Part shown: positions 1-8,239 of the stretch, one piece after another
How the letters are laid out: the number at the start of each line of letters is the position of its first letter
How positions within the stretch are numbered: the stretch's first letter is position 1
DNA from: Luminiphilus sp.
GTDB taxonomy: Bacteria > Pseudomonadota > Gammaproteobacteria > Pseudomonadales > Halieaceae
Assembly (NCBI GenBank): GCA_029251065.1
Contig: JAQXEB010000119.1
Location: 1-21,965, forward strand
Direction of reading: 5' to 3'
DNA: 21,965 nucleotides
Notes under the pieces: model-generated
Databases searched by the model: none
Seen by the model: the letters and a program-made list of their open reading frames with translations, nothing else
What the model was told of the DNA's origin: nothing
Program-made: the position numbers and the translations under genes

Positions 1-318
1 GTGATCAAACACGGTCTGCTCGGTAAAATCGCCCTCAATGAAATCAACGCCCGCCAACGCGTCCATTGGAAGAATGTCACTCGCCACCACTCGGCCTTTA
101 TGCCCCACAAGATTTGCGGCGACTTGGGACCAGCCTCCTGGCGCACTGCCCAGATCAACCACTGTCATTCCCGGCCGTATAAACCGATCTTTGTCATTGA
201 GCTCGAGAAGCTTATAGCAGGCCCTGGATCGATAGCCCTCAGCTTGCGCACGCTGAACATAAACATCGTCGCGATGTTCTTTGAGCCACGCCTTACTCGA
301 ACTGCGCTTCTTTGCCAT
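1..318 (-). CDS. rlmE: 23S rRNA 2'-O-ribose U2552 methyltransferase RlmE (FtsJ/RrmJ), 5' part only
   Basis: The N-terminal 106 codons of RlmE read from an ATG at 316-318 to the left edge of the window with no stop. RlmE methylates the 2'-hydroxyl of U2552 in the 23S rRNA A-loop using S-adenosylmethionine, late in 50S assembly. Visible signs are the basic N-terminus (MAKKRSSSKAW), the segment RSRACYKLLEL with the likely catalytic Lys36, and the SAM-binding loop DLGSAPGGW at residues 55-63. The family is about 205-210 residues long, so roughly half is missing. A Shine-Dalgarno AGGAG precedes the ATG. It is divergent from yhbY, the same arrangement as in E. coli; ftsH would be expected beyond the left edge. 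Family assignment is secure. Confidence 0.95.
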   Translation of the reverse strand, partial: MAKKRSSSKAWLKEHRDDVYVQRAQAEGYRSRACYKLLELNDKDRFIRPGMTVVDLGSAPGGWSQVAANLVGHKGRVVASDILPMDALAGVDFIEGDFTEQTVFDH

Positions 319-395
319 TTTGAGGGACTCCTGAACCAATGACCGGTAGAATACCAGCTCATGAACCATTCAACTCACCACTTGAGAGTCGCTAC
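319..395. promoter_or_regulatory. Divergent rlmE / yhbY spacer with a possible yhbY -10 box
   Basis: If yhbY starts at the GTG at 396, this 77-base spacer separates two divergent genes and must hold both promoters. A good -10 hexamer on the plus strand, TAGAAT, lies at 347-352 and would start transcription near 359, about 37 bases before that GTG. No convincing -35 hexamer is seen at 16-18 bases. No clear promoter for rlmE was found on the minus strand. The call rests on one hexamer plus geometry. Confidence 0.35.
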
Positions 396-698
396 GTGGA
401 AAATCGATTACTGAAACAATACCGCGCCATCGCACACAAACTTCATCCCATTGTAACCGTGGGTGGTCAAGGTTTAACCGAAGGCATTCAGGTTGAACTC
501 GACCGCGCACTGACCGATCACGAACTCGTTAAAATTCGAGTCAATGTGGGAGATCGAGAGGCCCGCGACACCATTATAAAAAGCCTCACAGAAACAAGCG
601 CTGCCCAACTCGTCCAAAAAATAGGTCACACCGCGACACTGCTGCGGCATTCGTCGAGTGCCGACCCTCGAAAGTCAAACCTCCAACGCGCTCTTTAA
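396..698 (+). CDS. yhbY: YhbY family RNA-binding protein (CRM/KH-like domain), 50S assembly factor
   Basis: YhbY is a small single CRM-domain protein that associates with pre-50S ribosomal particles. The protein shows the family hallmarks: an N-terminal helix with KQYRAIAHKLHPIV, the GxxG loop GGQG running into GLTEG, then HELVKIRV and a C-terminal strand around GHTATLLRH. I prefer the GTG start at 396, preceded by GAGAG at 384-388 with 7-base spacing. It gives 100 residues (E. coli YhbY has 97) and leaves promoter room opposite rlmE. The open frame also allows an ATG at 339 (119 residues), but that adds about 19 unconserved residues and has a poorly spaced GAGGG. Its stop overlaps the next gene (TAATG). 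Conserved position between rlmE and greA supports the assignment. Confidence 0.9.
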   Translation: MENRLLKQYRAIAHKLHPIVTVGGQGLTEGIQVELDRALTDHELVKIRVNVGDREARDTIIKSLTETSAAQLVQKIGHTATLLRHSSSADPRKSNLQRAL

Positions 699-1048
699 TG
701 TCTAACGTCCTCGAGTTTCCGAGTCGCGAAAAGCAAGCCTATGCGTTTTTAACCGAAAATCTCGCCGCCCTCCTAAAAGACAAAGGCGCCGACGAGACAT
801 TGATCACTCATGCCACAGCCTTGCTCCTCAAGGTGTATGGGGAAACACAGGGCAGCACTGAGTTTTCGTTCTCGGTAGACCTGCCTGACGGCTTGACGCC
901 TGAGCAAATTGCACAGCTGCGGCAGCAAATAGAAGTGGGGACGGACGCGCAAAGGAAACATCACCACGCGTTGATGATTCGAATGGCGGCACAATTACTG
1001 CTCACGGAACTGAAACTGTTTCAGCACGGACGCGAGGAGCCCCGCTAG
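698..1048 (+). CDS. Small protein of unknown function, coupled to yhbY
   Basis: This 116-residue protein is not a family I recognise. Its ATG shares one base with the yhbY stop (TAATG), so it is probably translated by coupling. The protein is mostly helical and soluble: an N-terminal stretch MSNVLEFPSREKQAYAF, a middle acidic patch with LPDGLTPEQIAQLRQQIE, and a C-terminal amphipathic helix MIRMAAQLLLTELKLFQ after a His triplet (KHHHAL). No signal peptide, membrane segment, Cys pair or catalytic motif is seen. Its stop overlaps the stop of convergent feoB within the shared tetranucleotide CTAG. The overlap with yhbY and good coding character argue that it is real. Confidence 0.72.
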   Translation: MSNVLEFPSREKQAYAFLTENLAALLKDKGADETLITHATALLLKVYGETQGSTEFSFSVDLPDGLTPEQIAQLRQQIEVGTDAQRKHHHALMIRMAAQLLLTELKLFQHGREEPR

Positions 1049-2862
1049 AACATAGAAACGACGCCATGGACTGCAAACGCTCCAATCCACGCTAACAGGA
1101 GATAACCCAACAGCAGTCGCATGGCAAAACCGGTTGACTTTGATTCTCGCGCAAGCAGCGCCACCGTCGACACGCACTGAAGCGCAATCGTAAAAAACAC
1201 CACCAGCGCCGCGCCAGACGCCGCCGTCAGCCCCGACTCTGTAATCCGCTCAGCAAGCGGCGCAGGGTCATCATCTGCGTTCTCGATACCAAAAATAGTG
1301 CCCAAAGTCCCGACGAAGACTTCTCGAGCCAAAAACGAGGCTAAAATCGCGACGCCGTAACGCCAATCTAGGCCGAGCGGCTCAAAAACAGGCTGAATCC
1401 ACGTACCCAAGGTTGCCAACCAAGAGGTCGACAGGTCCTCGCCACCGTTGGGGAAGTAGCCCAGGAACCACACCACAACCGTCACAGTGAAAATAATGCT
1501 GCCCGCTTTTTGTATAAAGTGCCCTGACCGATTCACCGACGCATGAATAATGGGCAAAATATTGGGTGTCCGATACGCGGGTAGCTCGAGTATGAAGGCC
1601 TGCTTGCGCGACTCAGACTCACCCAACCTGCTTGCAACAGAGGCCACGAGCAGTGCCGATACAATGCCAAAAAAATAAATACTGGACATGACGAGACCCT
1701 GCCAGCCCACCAACCCACCAAAGACCGTCGTATCGGGAATTAAGACCGTGATCAGGAGTGCGTAAACGGGTAATCGCGCGGAGCACGGCATGAGTGGAAT
1801 AGCAACGTAGGTCATCAAACGCTCTTGCCGAGACGACATCGTTCTTGCCGCATAAATCGCCGGTATCGCGCACGCCACCCCGGAAAGCAATGGCACAAAA
1901 CTTTTACCCGACAGACCAAAATAGCTCAGCGGTCTGTGGCAAATAAGCGCGGCTCTTGCGAGATACCCAGAGTCCTCTAGAGCCCCGATAATCAGCGTCA
2001 AAACAAAGATTTGAGGCACAAATACTAAGAAGGCACCGAGACCACCAAATACGGCATCCTCAAAAAAGTCCGCGAAAACACCCTCGGGAACCAAAGGCAC
2101 TAACCAGGCGCCAAGACCCAAAACAAATGCCTCGACACCATCCATTAACGGTGCCGACCATGTAAAAATCGCTTGGAAGAACAGGGTCATAATAACGACA
2201 AACGCCACGCCGCCCGAGGCAGTCCCAAGCAGCCAGTTGTCAATCTTGGCCTGCCGGCGCACTAATAATTCACCCTGAGGAACAAAACGATCGGCTATTT
2301 GTTGGGCCGAGCCCTCAATCAGCGCATCGGGCGTATCGGCCCAAGGGGATTGCGCTGCACGAGTACTGAGCAGCGCCGCCTCCGCGGCCTCAACGCCATC
2401 ACCGGTTCTCGCACTGACCGGCAACACAGGCACACCCAGCGACGCACGTAATCCATCGAGATCAAGGGCGAGCTCATTGTGCTCAAGGATGTCCATCATG
2501 TTAAGCAGCACTAGAAATGGCTTTTTAGACCGTGCGGCTTCGCGAGCCACCTGCAGACAATAGGTCAGGCCTTTTTCGAGTCGGGTCGCATCCAGCACCA
2601 TAGCGACGACTGCCGGTCGATCATCTGCCAGTGCGGAACGAAGAGCGTCTATAGCCACTTCTTCTTCACCCGAGATCGCATTTAAAGAGTAGGTCCCAGG
2701 GAAATCCCAAACCTGTGCTCGGGTATCTGATCGCAATGCACCAGAACCGACGTCAATGGTAATGCCCGGGTAGTTGGCCACCTTGTGCTGCAATCCGGTT
2801 AATCGATTAAATAGCGCGCTTTTCCCTGAATTTGGTGCACCCACCAGTAGCACATTCTTCAT
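1045..2862 (-). CDS. feoB: Ferrous iron transport protein B (short form)
   Basis: FeoB is the inner-membrane Fe(II) transporter with an N-terminal cytosolic G domain. At 605 residues it is much shorter than E. coli FeoB (773). The G motifs are intact: G1 GAPNSGKS (8-15), G2 Thr35 in GITI, G3 DFPG (53-56), G4 NMMD (121-124) and G5 SART (150-153). The linker to the first membrane helix (near residue 212) is short. The membrane part has the two Gate-like segments, including GVACAIPAIYAARTM and the Cys in MPCSARLPVYALL. The protein ends right after a terminal helix with no cytosolic tail. Its ATG overlaps the feoA stop (ATGA). No feoC follows. Shortness comes from compact linkers and tail, not from a frameshift. 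Confidence 0.95.
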   Translation of the reverse strand: MKNVLLVGAPNSGKSALFNRLTGLQHKVANYPGITIDVGSGALRSDTRAQVWDFPGTYSLNAISGEEEVAIDALRSALADDRPAVVAMVLDATRLEKGLTYCLQVAREAARSKKPFLVLLNMMDILEHNELALDLDGLRASLGVPVLPVSARTGDGVEAAEAALLSTRAAQSPWADTPDALIEGSAQQIADRFVPQGELLVRRQAKIDNWLLGTASGGVAFVVIMTLFFQAIFTWSAPLMDGVEAFVLGLGAWLVPLVPEGVFADFFEDAVFGGLGAFLVFVPQIFVLTLIIGALEDSGYLARAALICHRPLSYFGLSGKSFVPLLSGVACAIPAIYAARTMSSRQERLMTYVAIPLMPCSARLPVYALLITVLIPDTTVFGGLVGWQGLVMSSIYFFGIVSALLVASVASRLGESESRKQAFILELPAYRTPNILPIIHASVNRSGHFIQKAGSIIFTVTVVVWFLGYFPNGGEDLSTSWLATLGTWIQPVFEPLGLDWRYGVAILASFLAREVFVGTLGTIFGIENADDDPAPLAERITESGLTAASGAALVVFFTIALQCVSTVALLARESKSTGFAMRLLLGYLLLAWIGAFAVHGVVSMF

Positions 2863-3119
2863 GATGGTGTGTCGTGCGTGAGAATAACGAGGTCGGCTGT
2901 TTCCTTGTCGAGACTGTAGGTCGCATTACCCAAGGCGAAAACGCGGGGCGCGCCAAAACCAGGTTGAAGGAGGCAACTGACCGGCTGCCCCTTGCGAAAG
3001 CCAATATCGATTAACCGCTGTGCGGCTACATTACCCGCCCCGCCGGTTACCGAGCTCACGCGTGCAGACGCACCGACTGAAAGAGACCAAAGGCTCATGA
3101 AATTTCGGGGATTAGACAT
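2859..3119 (-). CDS. feoA: Ferrous iron transport protein A (SH3-like)
   Basis: FeoA is a small cytosolic SH3-fold protein that works with FeoB in Fe(II) uptake. The 86-residue sequence fits: a hydrophobic start (MSLWSLSVGASARV), the helix AAQRLIDIGFRKGQPVSCLL corresponding to the family's RLxxLGxxxGxxV signature, and a C-terminal strand LDKETADLVIL. The ATG at 3119 is used here; the in-frame Met8 (3098) begins nearer to the usual FeoA start and is a real alternative. Neither has a strong Shine-Dalgarno (a GAGG lies about 13 bases before 3119). It lies 24 bases after greA on the same strand and overlaps feoB by 4 bases, so it is likely read from the car-greA transcript. I saw no Fur-like palindrome before it. 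Confidence 0.9.
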   Translation of the reverse strand: MSNPRNFMSLWSLSVGASARVSSVTGGAGNVAAQRLIDIGFRKGQPVSCLLQPGFGAPRVFALGNATYSLDKETADLVILTHDTPS

Positions 3120-3143
3120 GGCAGTCAGACCGTCACCTCGACG

Positions 3144-3620
3144 TCAGAGGTGGCGCACCTGTTCGATCTCGTAATATATATCACCACTCGGAGCTTTGAC
3201 GACAACCTCATCGCCTTCTGACTTACCGACGAGCGCTCGCGCAATGGGTGAGCTCACAGAAATCATATTTTGCTTAACGTCTGCTTCGTCCTCACCCACG
3301 ATGCGGTAAGTGACCTGAGAGTCGTCATCAACATTTATCAAATCCACGGTCGCACCAAATAGAACGCGCCCAGTAGGCGTGAGCGTCAAAATATCGATCA
3401 CCTGCGCATTCGATAATTTGTATTCAAGCTCCTTAATCCGCCCCTCGGCAAAACTTTGCTGCTCACGCGCCGCGTGATACTCCGCATTTTCCTTGAGGTC
3501 ACCGTGCTCTCGCGCCTCGGCGATCGCTGCGACAATACGAGGTCTGTCGACCTTCTTTAATCGCTCAAGCTCTTCTCGCAGTGTCGCTTCGCCGGCGACC
3601 GTCATCGGGACTTTATTCAT
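3144..3620 (-). CDS. greA: Transcription elongation factor GreA
   Basis: GreA enters the secondary channel of RNA polymerase and stimulates cleavage of backtracked RNA, rescuing stalled complexes. The protein has 158 residues, the same length as the E. coli factor, and aligns through its whole length from memory. The coiled-coil tip carries the acidic pair Asp41 and Glu44 in HGDLKENAEYHAAREQ, followed by the FKBP-like C-terminal domain (NMISVSSPIARALVGK). The ATG lies inside the end of carB: the 8 bases ATGAATAA hold both the greA start and the carB stop. This predicts translational coupling. The carB-greA adjacency is common in gammaproteobacteria. Confidence 0.97.
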   Translation of the reverse strand: MNKVPMTVAGEATLREELERLKKVDRPRIVAAIAEAREHGDLKENAEYHAAREQQSFAEGRIKELEYKLSNAQVIDILTLTPTGRVLFGATVDLINVDDDSQVTYRIVGEDEADVKQNMISVSSPIARALVGKSEGDEVVVKAPSGDIYYEIEQVRHL

Positions 3621-6600
3621 TTGCCAAACTCACATGCAAATCTTGCAGCCTGCGGACCTGCCCATCAGGTTCTCGCTCCAACGACATGCATATGGCGTCG
3701 GCTGCAGCCAAAGTCGTAGTGTAGAACACCTGATGCTGCTCGGCACTCGATCGAATAGATGCCGAGTCAAGAATCGCCGTTCGACCCTCTGTTGTATTGA
3801 TAATGAGTGACGCTTCGTCGTTCTTTATCAGGTCCACAATATGCGGTCGTCCTTCCGCAACTTTGTTCACCAAACGGACTTCAAGGCCCGCTTCCTTAAG
3901 TGCAGCAGCCGTACCCTTGGTTGCTGCGAGCGTAAAACCAGTATCGACAAGTCGCTTGGCGACATCAATTGCGGCGGCTTTATCCGCATCTCGCACACTG
4001 AACAGGGCCAAGCCAGACTGTGGCGTGACGTCTCCCGCACCCAACTGAGCCTTTGCAAACGCGTCGGCAAAGGTCAGTCCAGTACCCATTACCTCACCCG
4101 TAGATTTCATCTCGGGCCCAAGAATAGGGTCAATGCCGGGGAACTTGTTAAAGGGCAATACCGCTTCCTTAACGCTGAAGTAACTCGGCACCACTTCCGT
4201 AGTGAATCCCTGCGCTTGCAGTGATTGGCCGGCCATGCAGCGGGCAGCAATTTTCGCCAGTGAAACACCGATGGCTTTGGACACGAAAGGGACCGTACGC
4301 GACGCACGCGGATTGACCTCGATCACAAATATCTCGTCGTCCTGCCAGGCCAGCTGAACATTCATCAGCCCCTTCACCCCAAGCTCAATGGCCATTGCCT
4401 TCACAATGTCGCGCATCTCATCTTGAACGTCAGCCGGCAAACTGTAGGGCGGTAGTGAACACGCAGAGTCCCCCGAGTGAATACCCGCCTGCTCAATGTG
4501 CTGCATAATCGAACCAATGACCACCTGCTCTCCGTCCGAGACCGCATCAATGTCGACCTCGATTGCGGCACTTAAAAAGCTATCCAACAACACGGGTGCG
4601 TCGTCAGAAACCTGAACGGCGTCGCGCATGTATCGCAACAAATCCTCGTTGCGATACACGACTTCCATCGCACGCCCCCCCAGAACATAAGAGGGGCGAA
4701 CAACGAGAGGAAAGCCAATATCTTGCGCAGCTACCACAGCGGCATCGACACTTCTCACCGTCGTATTTGCAGGCTGAAGTAGGTCCAGCGCTTGAATCAT
4801 TTTTTGGAACCGCTCGCGGTCTTCTGCGCGATCAATCTGATCCGGTGTTGTACCAATAATAGGGACGCCCGCGGACTCTAAGGCTCGAGCTAATTTAAGC
4901 GGCGTCTGACCACCGAACTGCACAATGACACCCTTGGGCTTTTCAAGATCAACAATCTCCAGAACGTCCTCTAACGTAACCGGCTCAAAGAACAAACGAT
5001 CCGACGTGTCGTAGTCGGTCGAGACAGTCTCCGGGTTGCAGTTGATCATGATGGTCTCATAGCCGTCCTCCGCCATCGCTTGCGCGGCGTGAACACAGCA
5101 GTAATCAAACTCAATACCTTGACCAATCCGATTGGGGCCACCACCCAACACAATGATCTTCTCTCGATCACTTGGAGCGGCTTCGCACTCCTCTTCATAG
5201 GTGGAGTACATGTAGGCGGTGGCAGACGAAAATTCAGCAGCGCAGGTATCAACTCGCTTGTAGACCGGCCGCAAATTGAGGCGGTGGCGACGATCACGGA
5301 CTGCATGTTCGGGGACTTCCAGCACGGCTGCTATCCGCTTGTCCGAGAATCCCTTCCGCTTGAGTACGCGAAGATCGTCATAGGTCAACGCGTCAAGCGA
5401 GCAACCCTGAAGCGCTTCTTCACGTCGAACGATGTCTTCAATTTGAACCAAAAACCAAGGATCAACACCGGAGTAGCCGTAGATTTCCTCAAGGGACAGG
5501 TCGGCTCGAAATGCATCGGCGAGGTACCAAATGCGATCTGCGCCAGGATGCGTCAGCTGCTTGATCAATTCAACGCGTGAATCATTGTCTGTCACAACCA
5601 AACGCGGCTCGAAGCCTGCCGATCCAACCTCGAGACCGCGCAATGCTTTCTGCATCGACTCTTGGAACGTCCGTCCAATCGCCATGACCTCACCCACAGA
5701 CTTCATTTGGGTCGTTAATCGAGCATCTGCGGTCGCAAATTTTTCAAATGCAAAACGAGGCACCTTTGTAACAACGTAATCAATTGCGGGTTCAAAGGAG
5801 GCCGGCGTAACGCCACCGGTAATATCATTCGCCAACTCATCCAGCGTGTAACCCACAGCCAGCTTTGCCGCCACCTTTGCAATGGGAAAGCCCGTCGCTT
5901 TTGATGCAAGCGCCGAGGACCGCGAGACCCTGGGATTCATCTCGATAACCACGATGCGCCCCGTATCTGGACATTGTCCAAACTGGACGTTGGAACCACC
6001 GGTCTCCACACCAATCTCACGCAACACCGCCAAGGAGGCGTTTCGCATTACCTGATATTCTTTGTCGGTCAGCGTCTGTGCAGGAGCCACGGTGATCGAG
6101 TCACCCGTATGCACGCCCATTGCGTCAAGGTTTTCGATCGAACAAACGATAATACAATTATCATTCTTGTCTCGAACCACCTCCATTTCAAACTCTTTCC
6201 AACCAATCAATGACTCGTCAATTAACAACTCATTGGTCGGTGACAATTCCAATCCGCGTTTGCAAATTGTCTCGAACTCGACACGGTTGTAGGCAATGCC
6301 ACCGCCGGATCCACCCATCGTAAATGACGGCCGAATAATACAGGGGAAGCCCACCTTCTCTAGGACGCCAAAAGCCTCTTCCAGCGTGTGCGCAATCTCC
6401 GCGCGAGGGGTTTCTAGACCAATCTTCTTCATCGCGATATCGAACTTTTCGCGATCCTCAGCTTTGTCGATGGCCTCTTGAGTGGCGCCAATCATCTCAA
6501 CGTTGTACTTCGCAAGTACACCCTCGGCGTCGAGCTTCAGCGCACAGTTGAGTGCGGTCTGACCGCCCATCGTCGGCAGCAATGCACTTGGTCGCTCTTT

Positions 6601-6837
6601 CTCGATTATCTTTGCAACCGTTTGCCACTCCACGGGTTCAATATAGGTCGCGTCCGCCATCGCGGGGTCCGTCATAATAGTGGCTGGGTTGGAGTTCACC
6701 AAAATAACGCGATATCCCTCCTCACGGAGCGCCTTGCATGCTTGAGCACCCGAGTAGTCGAACTCACAAGCCTGGCCAATCACAATAGGCCCTGCACCGA
6801 GAATGAGAATACTCTCTAAATCGGTTCGTCTTGGCAT
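3613..6837 (-). CDS. carB: Carbamoyl-phosphate synthase, large subunit
   Basis: CarB makes carbamoyl phosphate from bicarbonate, ammonia (channelled from CarA) and two ATP, feeding pyrimidine and arginine synthesis. At 1074 residues it is full length (E. coli 1073). It shows two homologous ATP-grasp halves: the first with SILILGAGPIVIGQACEFDYSG and the glycine-rich SFTMGGSGGG, the second with KIIVLGGGPNRIGQGIEFDYCC and SYVLGGRAMEVVY. The oligomerisation domain lies between them, and a C-terminal MGS-like allosteric domain (about residues 940-1074) contains the segment TKGTAAALKEAGLEVRLVNKVAEG split across its core strand and helix. Its ATG shares one base with the carA TGA, and its stop overlaps greA by 8 bases. 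No defects seen. Confidence 0.98.
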   Translation of the reverse strand: MPRRTDLESILILGAGPIVIGQACEFDYSGAQACKALREEGYRVILVNSNPATIMTDPAMADATYIEPVEWQTVAKIIEKERPSALLPTMGGQTALNCALKLDAEGVLAKYNVEMIGATQEAIDKAEDREKFDIAMKKIGLETPRAEIAHTLEEAFGVLEKVGFPCIIRPSFTMGGSGGGIAYNRVEFETICKRGLELSPTNELLIDESLIGWKEFEMEVVRDKNDNCIIVCSIENLDAMGVHTGDSITVAPAQTLTDKEYQVMRNASLAVLREIGVETGGSNVQFGQCPDTGRIVVIEMNPRVSRSSALASKATGFPIAKVAAKLAVGYTLDELANDITGGVTPASFEPAIDYVVTKVPRFAFEKFATADARLTTQMKSVGEVMAIGRTFQESMQKALRGLEVGSAGFEPRLVVTDNDSRVELIKQLTHPGADRIWYLADAFRADLSLEEIYGYSGVDPWFLVQIEDIVRREEALQGCSLDALTYDDLRVLKRKGFSDKRIAAVLEVPEHAVRDRRHRLNLRPVYKRVDTCAAEFSSATAYMYSTYEEECEAAPSDREKIIVLGGGPNRIGQGIEFDYCCVHAAQAMAEDGYETIMINCNPETVSTDYDTSDRLFFEPVTLEDVLEIVDLEKPKGVIVQFGGQTPLKLARALESAGVPIIGTTPDQIDRAEDRERFQKMIQALDLLQPANTTVRSVDAAVVAAQDIGFPLVVRPSYVLGGRAMEVVYRNEDLLRYMRDAVQVSDDAPVLLDSFLSAAIEVDIDAVSDGEQVVIGSIMQHIEQAGIHSGDSACSLPPYSLPADVQDEMRDIVKAMAIELGVKGLMNVQLAWQDDEIFVIEVNPRASRTVPFVSKAIGVSLAKIAARCMAGQSLQAQGFTTEVVPSYFSVKEAVLPFNKFPGIDPILGPEMKSTGEVMGTGLTFADAFAKAQLGAGDVTPQSGLALFSVRDADKAAAIDVAKRLVDTGFTLAATKGTAAALKEAGLEVRLVNKVAEGRPHIVDLIKNDEASLIINTTEGRTAILDSASIRSSAEQHQVFYTTTLAAADAICMSLEREPDGQVRRLQDLHVSLANE

Positions 6838-7982
6838 CAGGCGGCTCCTCGGGACGAGACCACGCGGGTCATTGCCTCAAGAAAGGCGTCAAATAAATAT
6901 TTCGCATCGTGCGGTCCCGGACTCGCTTCTGGGTGACCCTGAAAACTGTAAGCCGGCGTATCCGTGCGCCGAATACCCTGAACAGTATCGTCAAACAAAG
7001 ACCGATGAGTGACTCTCAGGTTCTCGGGGAAATCAGTGTCCGAAACAGTAAATCCATGATTCTGACTCGTCACCATGACCGTTCCATTCGATAAATCTTG
7101 AACAGGGTGATTGGCACCGTGGTGTCCATGACTCATTTTTTCAGTCTTGGCGCCGCTGGCTAATGCCAAAATCTGATGCCCAAGGCAGATTCCAAACAAC
7201 GGAGTCCCGGCGTCCATCACCTTACGCGCCAGATCAATTGCATAATCACAGGGCTCCGGGTCGCCCGGTCCGTTTGACAGAAAAACTCCGTCAGGACGCA
7301 ATGCGACAACGTCGGCGTAGGTACTCTGGGCAGGCATAACCGTCACACGACAACCCAGATCCACTAAAATCCGAAGAATATTTCGCTTCACGCCAAAGTC
7401 GAGGGCAACCACATGGAAACGAGGCGCCGGTGCATCGGTCACGGACTCGCCTAACTGCCAGGTCGCGTCACTCCATTGATAGGACGACGTTGTCGTAACG
7501 ACCTTTGCAAGGTCCATTCCCTTCAAACCCGGAAAACCTTGCGCCTCTGAAATCGCGAGGGCCTCGTCGGCGGCCTCGCCGGTCAAAATACAACCCGCCT
7601 GCACACCCTTTTCTCTAATAATTCGTGTCAGTTTGCGCGTATCAATATCGGCAATACACACCGTATTGTGCTCGACGAGATAGTCCCCAAGGTCTTGTTC
7701 AGACCTAAAATTCGACGCGAGTAAAGGAAGGTCTCGAATAACTAAGCCTGCAGCGTGAACCCCCGACGACTCAGCGTCATCCGCATTCGTTCCTGTATTT
7801 CCAATATGGGGGTAGGTCAGCGTCACAATCTGCTGCGCGTATGACGGGTCAGTCAATATTTCCTGATACCCCGTCATTGCCGTGTTGAAAACGACCTCAC
7901 CCACAGTTTTTCCGTCTGCTCCAACCGAACGACCACGAAAAACTGTGCCGTCTGCGAGCGCCAAGACAGCCGTTTTATACAC
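6837..7982 (-). CDS. carA: Carbamoyl-phosphate synthase, small (glutaminase) subunit
   Basis: CarA hydrolyses glutamine and passes ammonia to CarB. The 381-residue protein (E. coli 382) has the CPSase small-chain N-domain followed by a class I glutamine amidotransferase domain. The catalytic triad is visible: Cys266 in FGICLGHQ, His350 and Glu352 in SFQGHPEASPG; an oxyanion segment SNGPGDPE lies at 236-243. The start is a GTG at 7980-7982, well supported by GGAGG seven bases upstream. It heads the car-greA-feoAB series, with a TGATG junction to carB. dapB, often found upstream of carA in relatives, is not present in the 257-base spacer or beyond it. I did not find a clear ArgR or pyrimidine-responsive site. 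Confidence 0.97.
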   Translation of the reverse strand: MYKTAVLALADGTVFRGRSVGADGKTVGEVVFNTAMTGYQEILTDPSYAQQIVTLTYPHIGNTGTNADDAESSGVHAAGLVIRDLPLLASNFRSEQDLGDYLVEHNTVCIADIDTRKLTRIIREKGVQAGCILTGEAADEALAISEAQGFPGLKGMDLAKVVTTTSSYQWSDATWQLGESVTDAPAPRFHVVALDFGVKRNILRILVDLGCRVTVMPAQSTYADVVALRPDGVFLSNGPGDPEPCDYAIDLARKVMDAGTPLFGICLGHQILALASGAKTEKMSHGHHGANHPVQDLSNGTVMVTSQNHGFTVSDTDFPENLRVTHRSLFDDTVQGIRRTDTPAYSFQGHPEASPGPHDAKYLFDAFLEAMTRVVSSRGAA

Positions 7983-8151
7983 TCGATATCCTCCAGAGAA
8001 TGTTTATCTCAGCGTATTTAAGGCCTCTCCTTGCCTCTACATTCTTCGAACGTCACAACGCTGGATATGTTATTGTCGAGCGCACACAAAGAATCGCCGG
8101 ACTGACTCAAAAGTCGCCGACCTGGTCGTTCATGCGCTAAGGTTCAAGTGT

Positions 8152-8210
8152 ACGGTTATGACCGTTTAGTGTCCACGAAAAAGGACGCCCGTAAGCGCCG
8201 TTTTAACGGC
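8152..8210. promoter_or_regulatory. Two dyad symmetries in the carA / SDR divergent spacer (possible operators)
   Basis: The 257-base spacer 7983-8239 has no gene. Near the plus-strand SDR gene it holds two inverted repeats: ACGGT-TATG-ACCGT at 8152-8165 and GCCGTT-TT-AACGGC at 8197-8210. Both contain the half-site CCGTT(T) or its complement, and their starts are 45 bases apart. A shorter pair GTCC/GGAC (8171-8174, 8183-8186) lies between them. They could be operators for a regulator of the SDR-MFS pair or of carAB. No strong sigma-70 promoter could be placed for either gene. The dyads are seen directly; the role is inferred. Confidence 0.4.
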
Positions 8211-8239
8211 AATGATATGTATTTAATCGAGAACCACAA

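Noticed and set aside
3120..3190. Fur box or terminator between greA and feoA
   Set aside because: The 24-base gap has no hairpin. The AT-rich TGATATATATTAC inside the greA end does not match a Fur palindrome and lacks a -35 box at the right distance.
7983..8239. ArgR box or pyrimidine attenuator upstream of carA
   Set aside because: No TGAAT-type ArgR repeat, no leader ORF with a terminator hairpin, and no convincing promoter pair could be recognised by eye.
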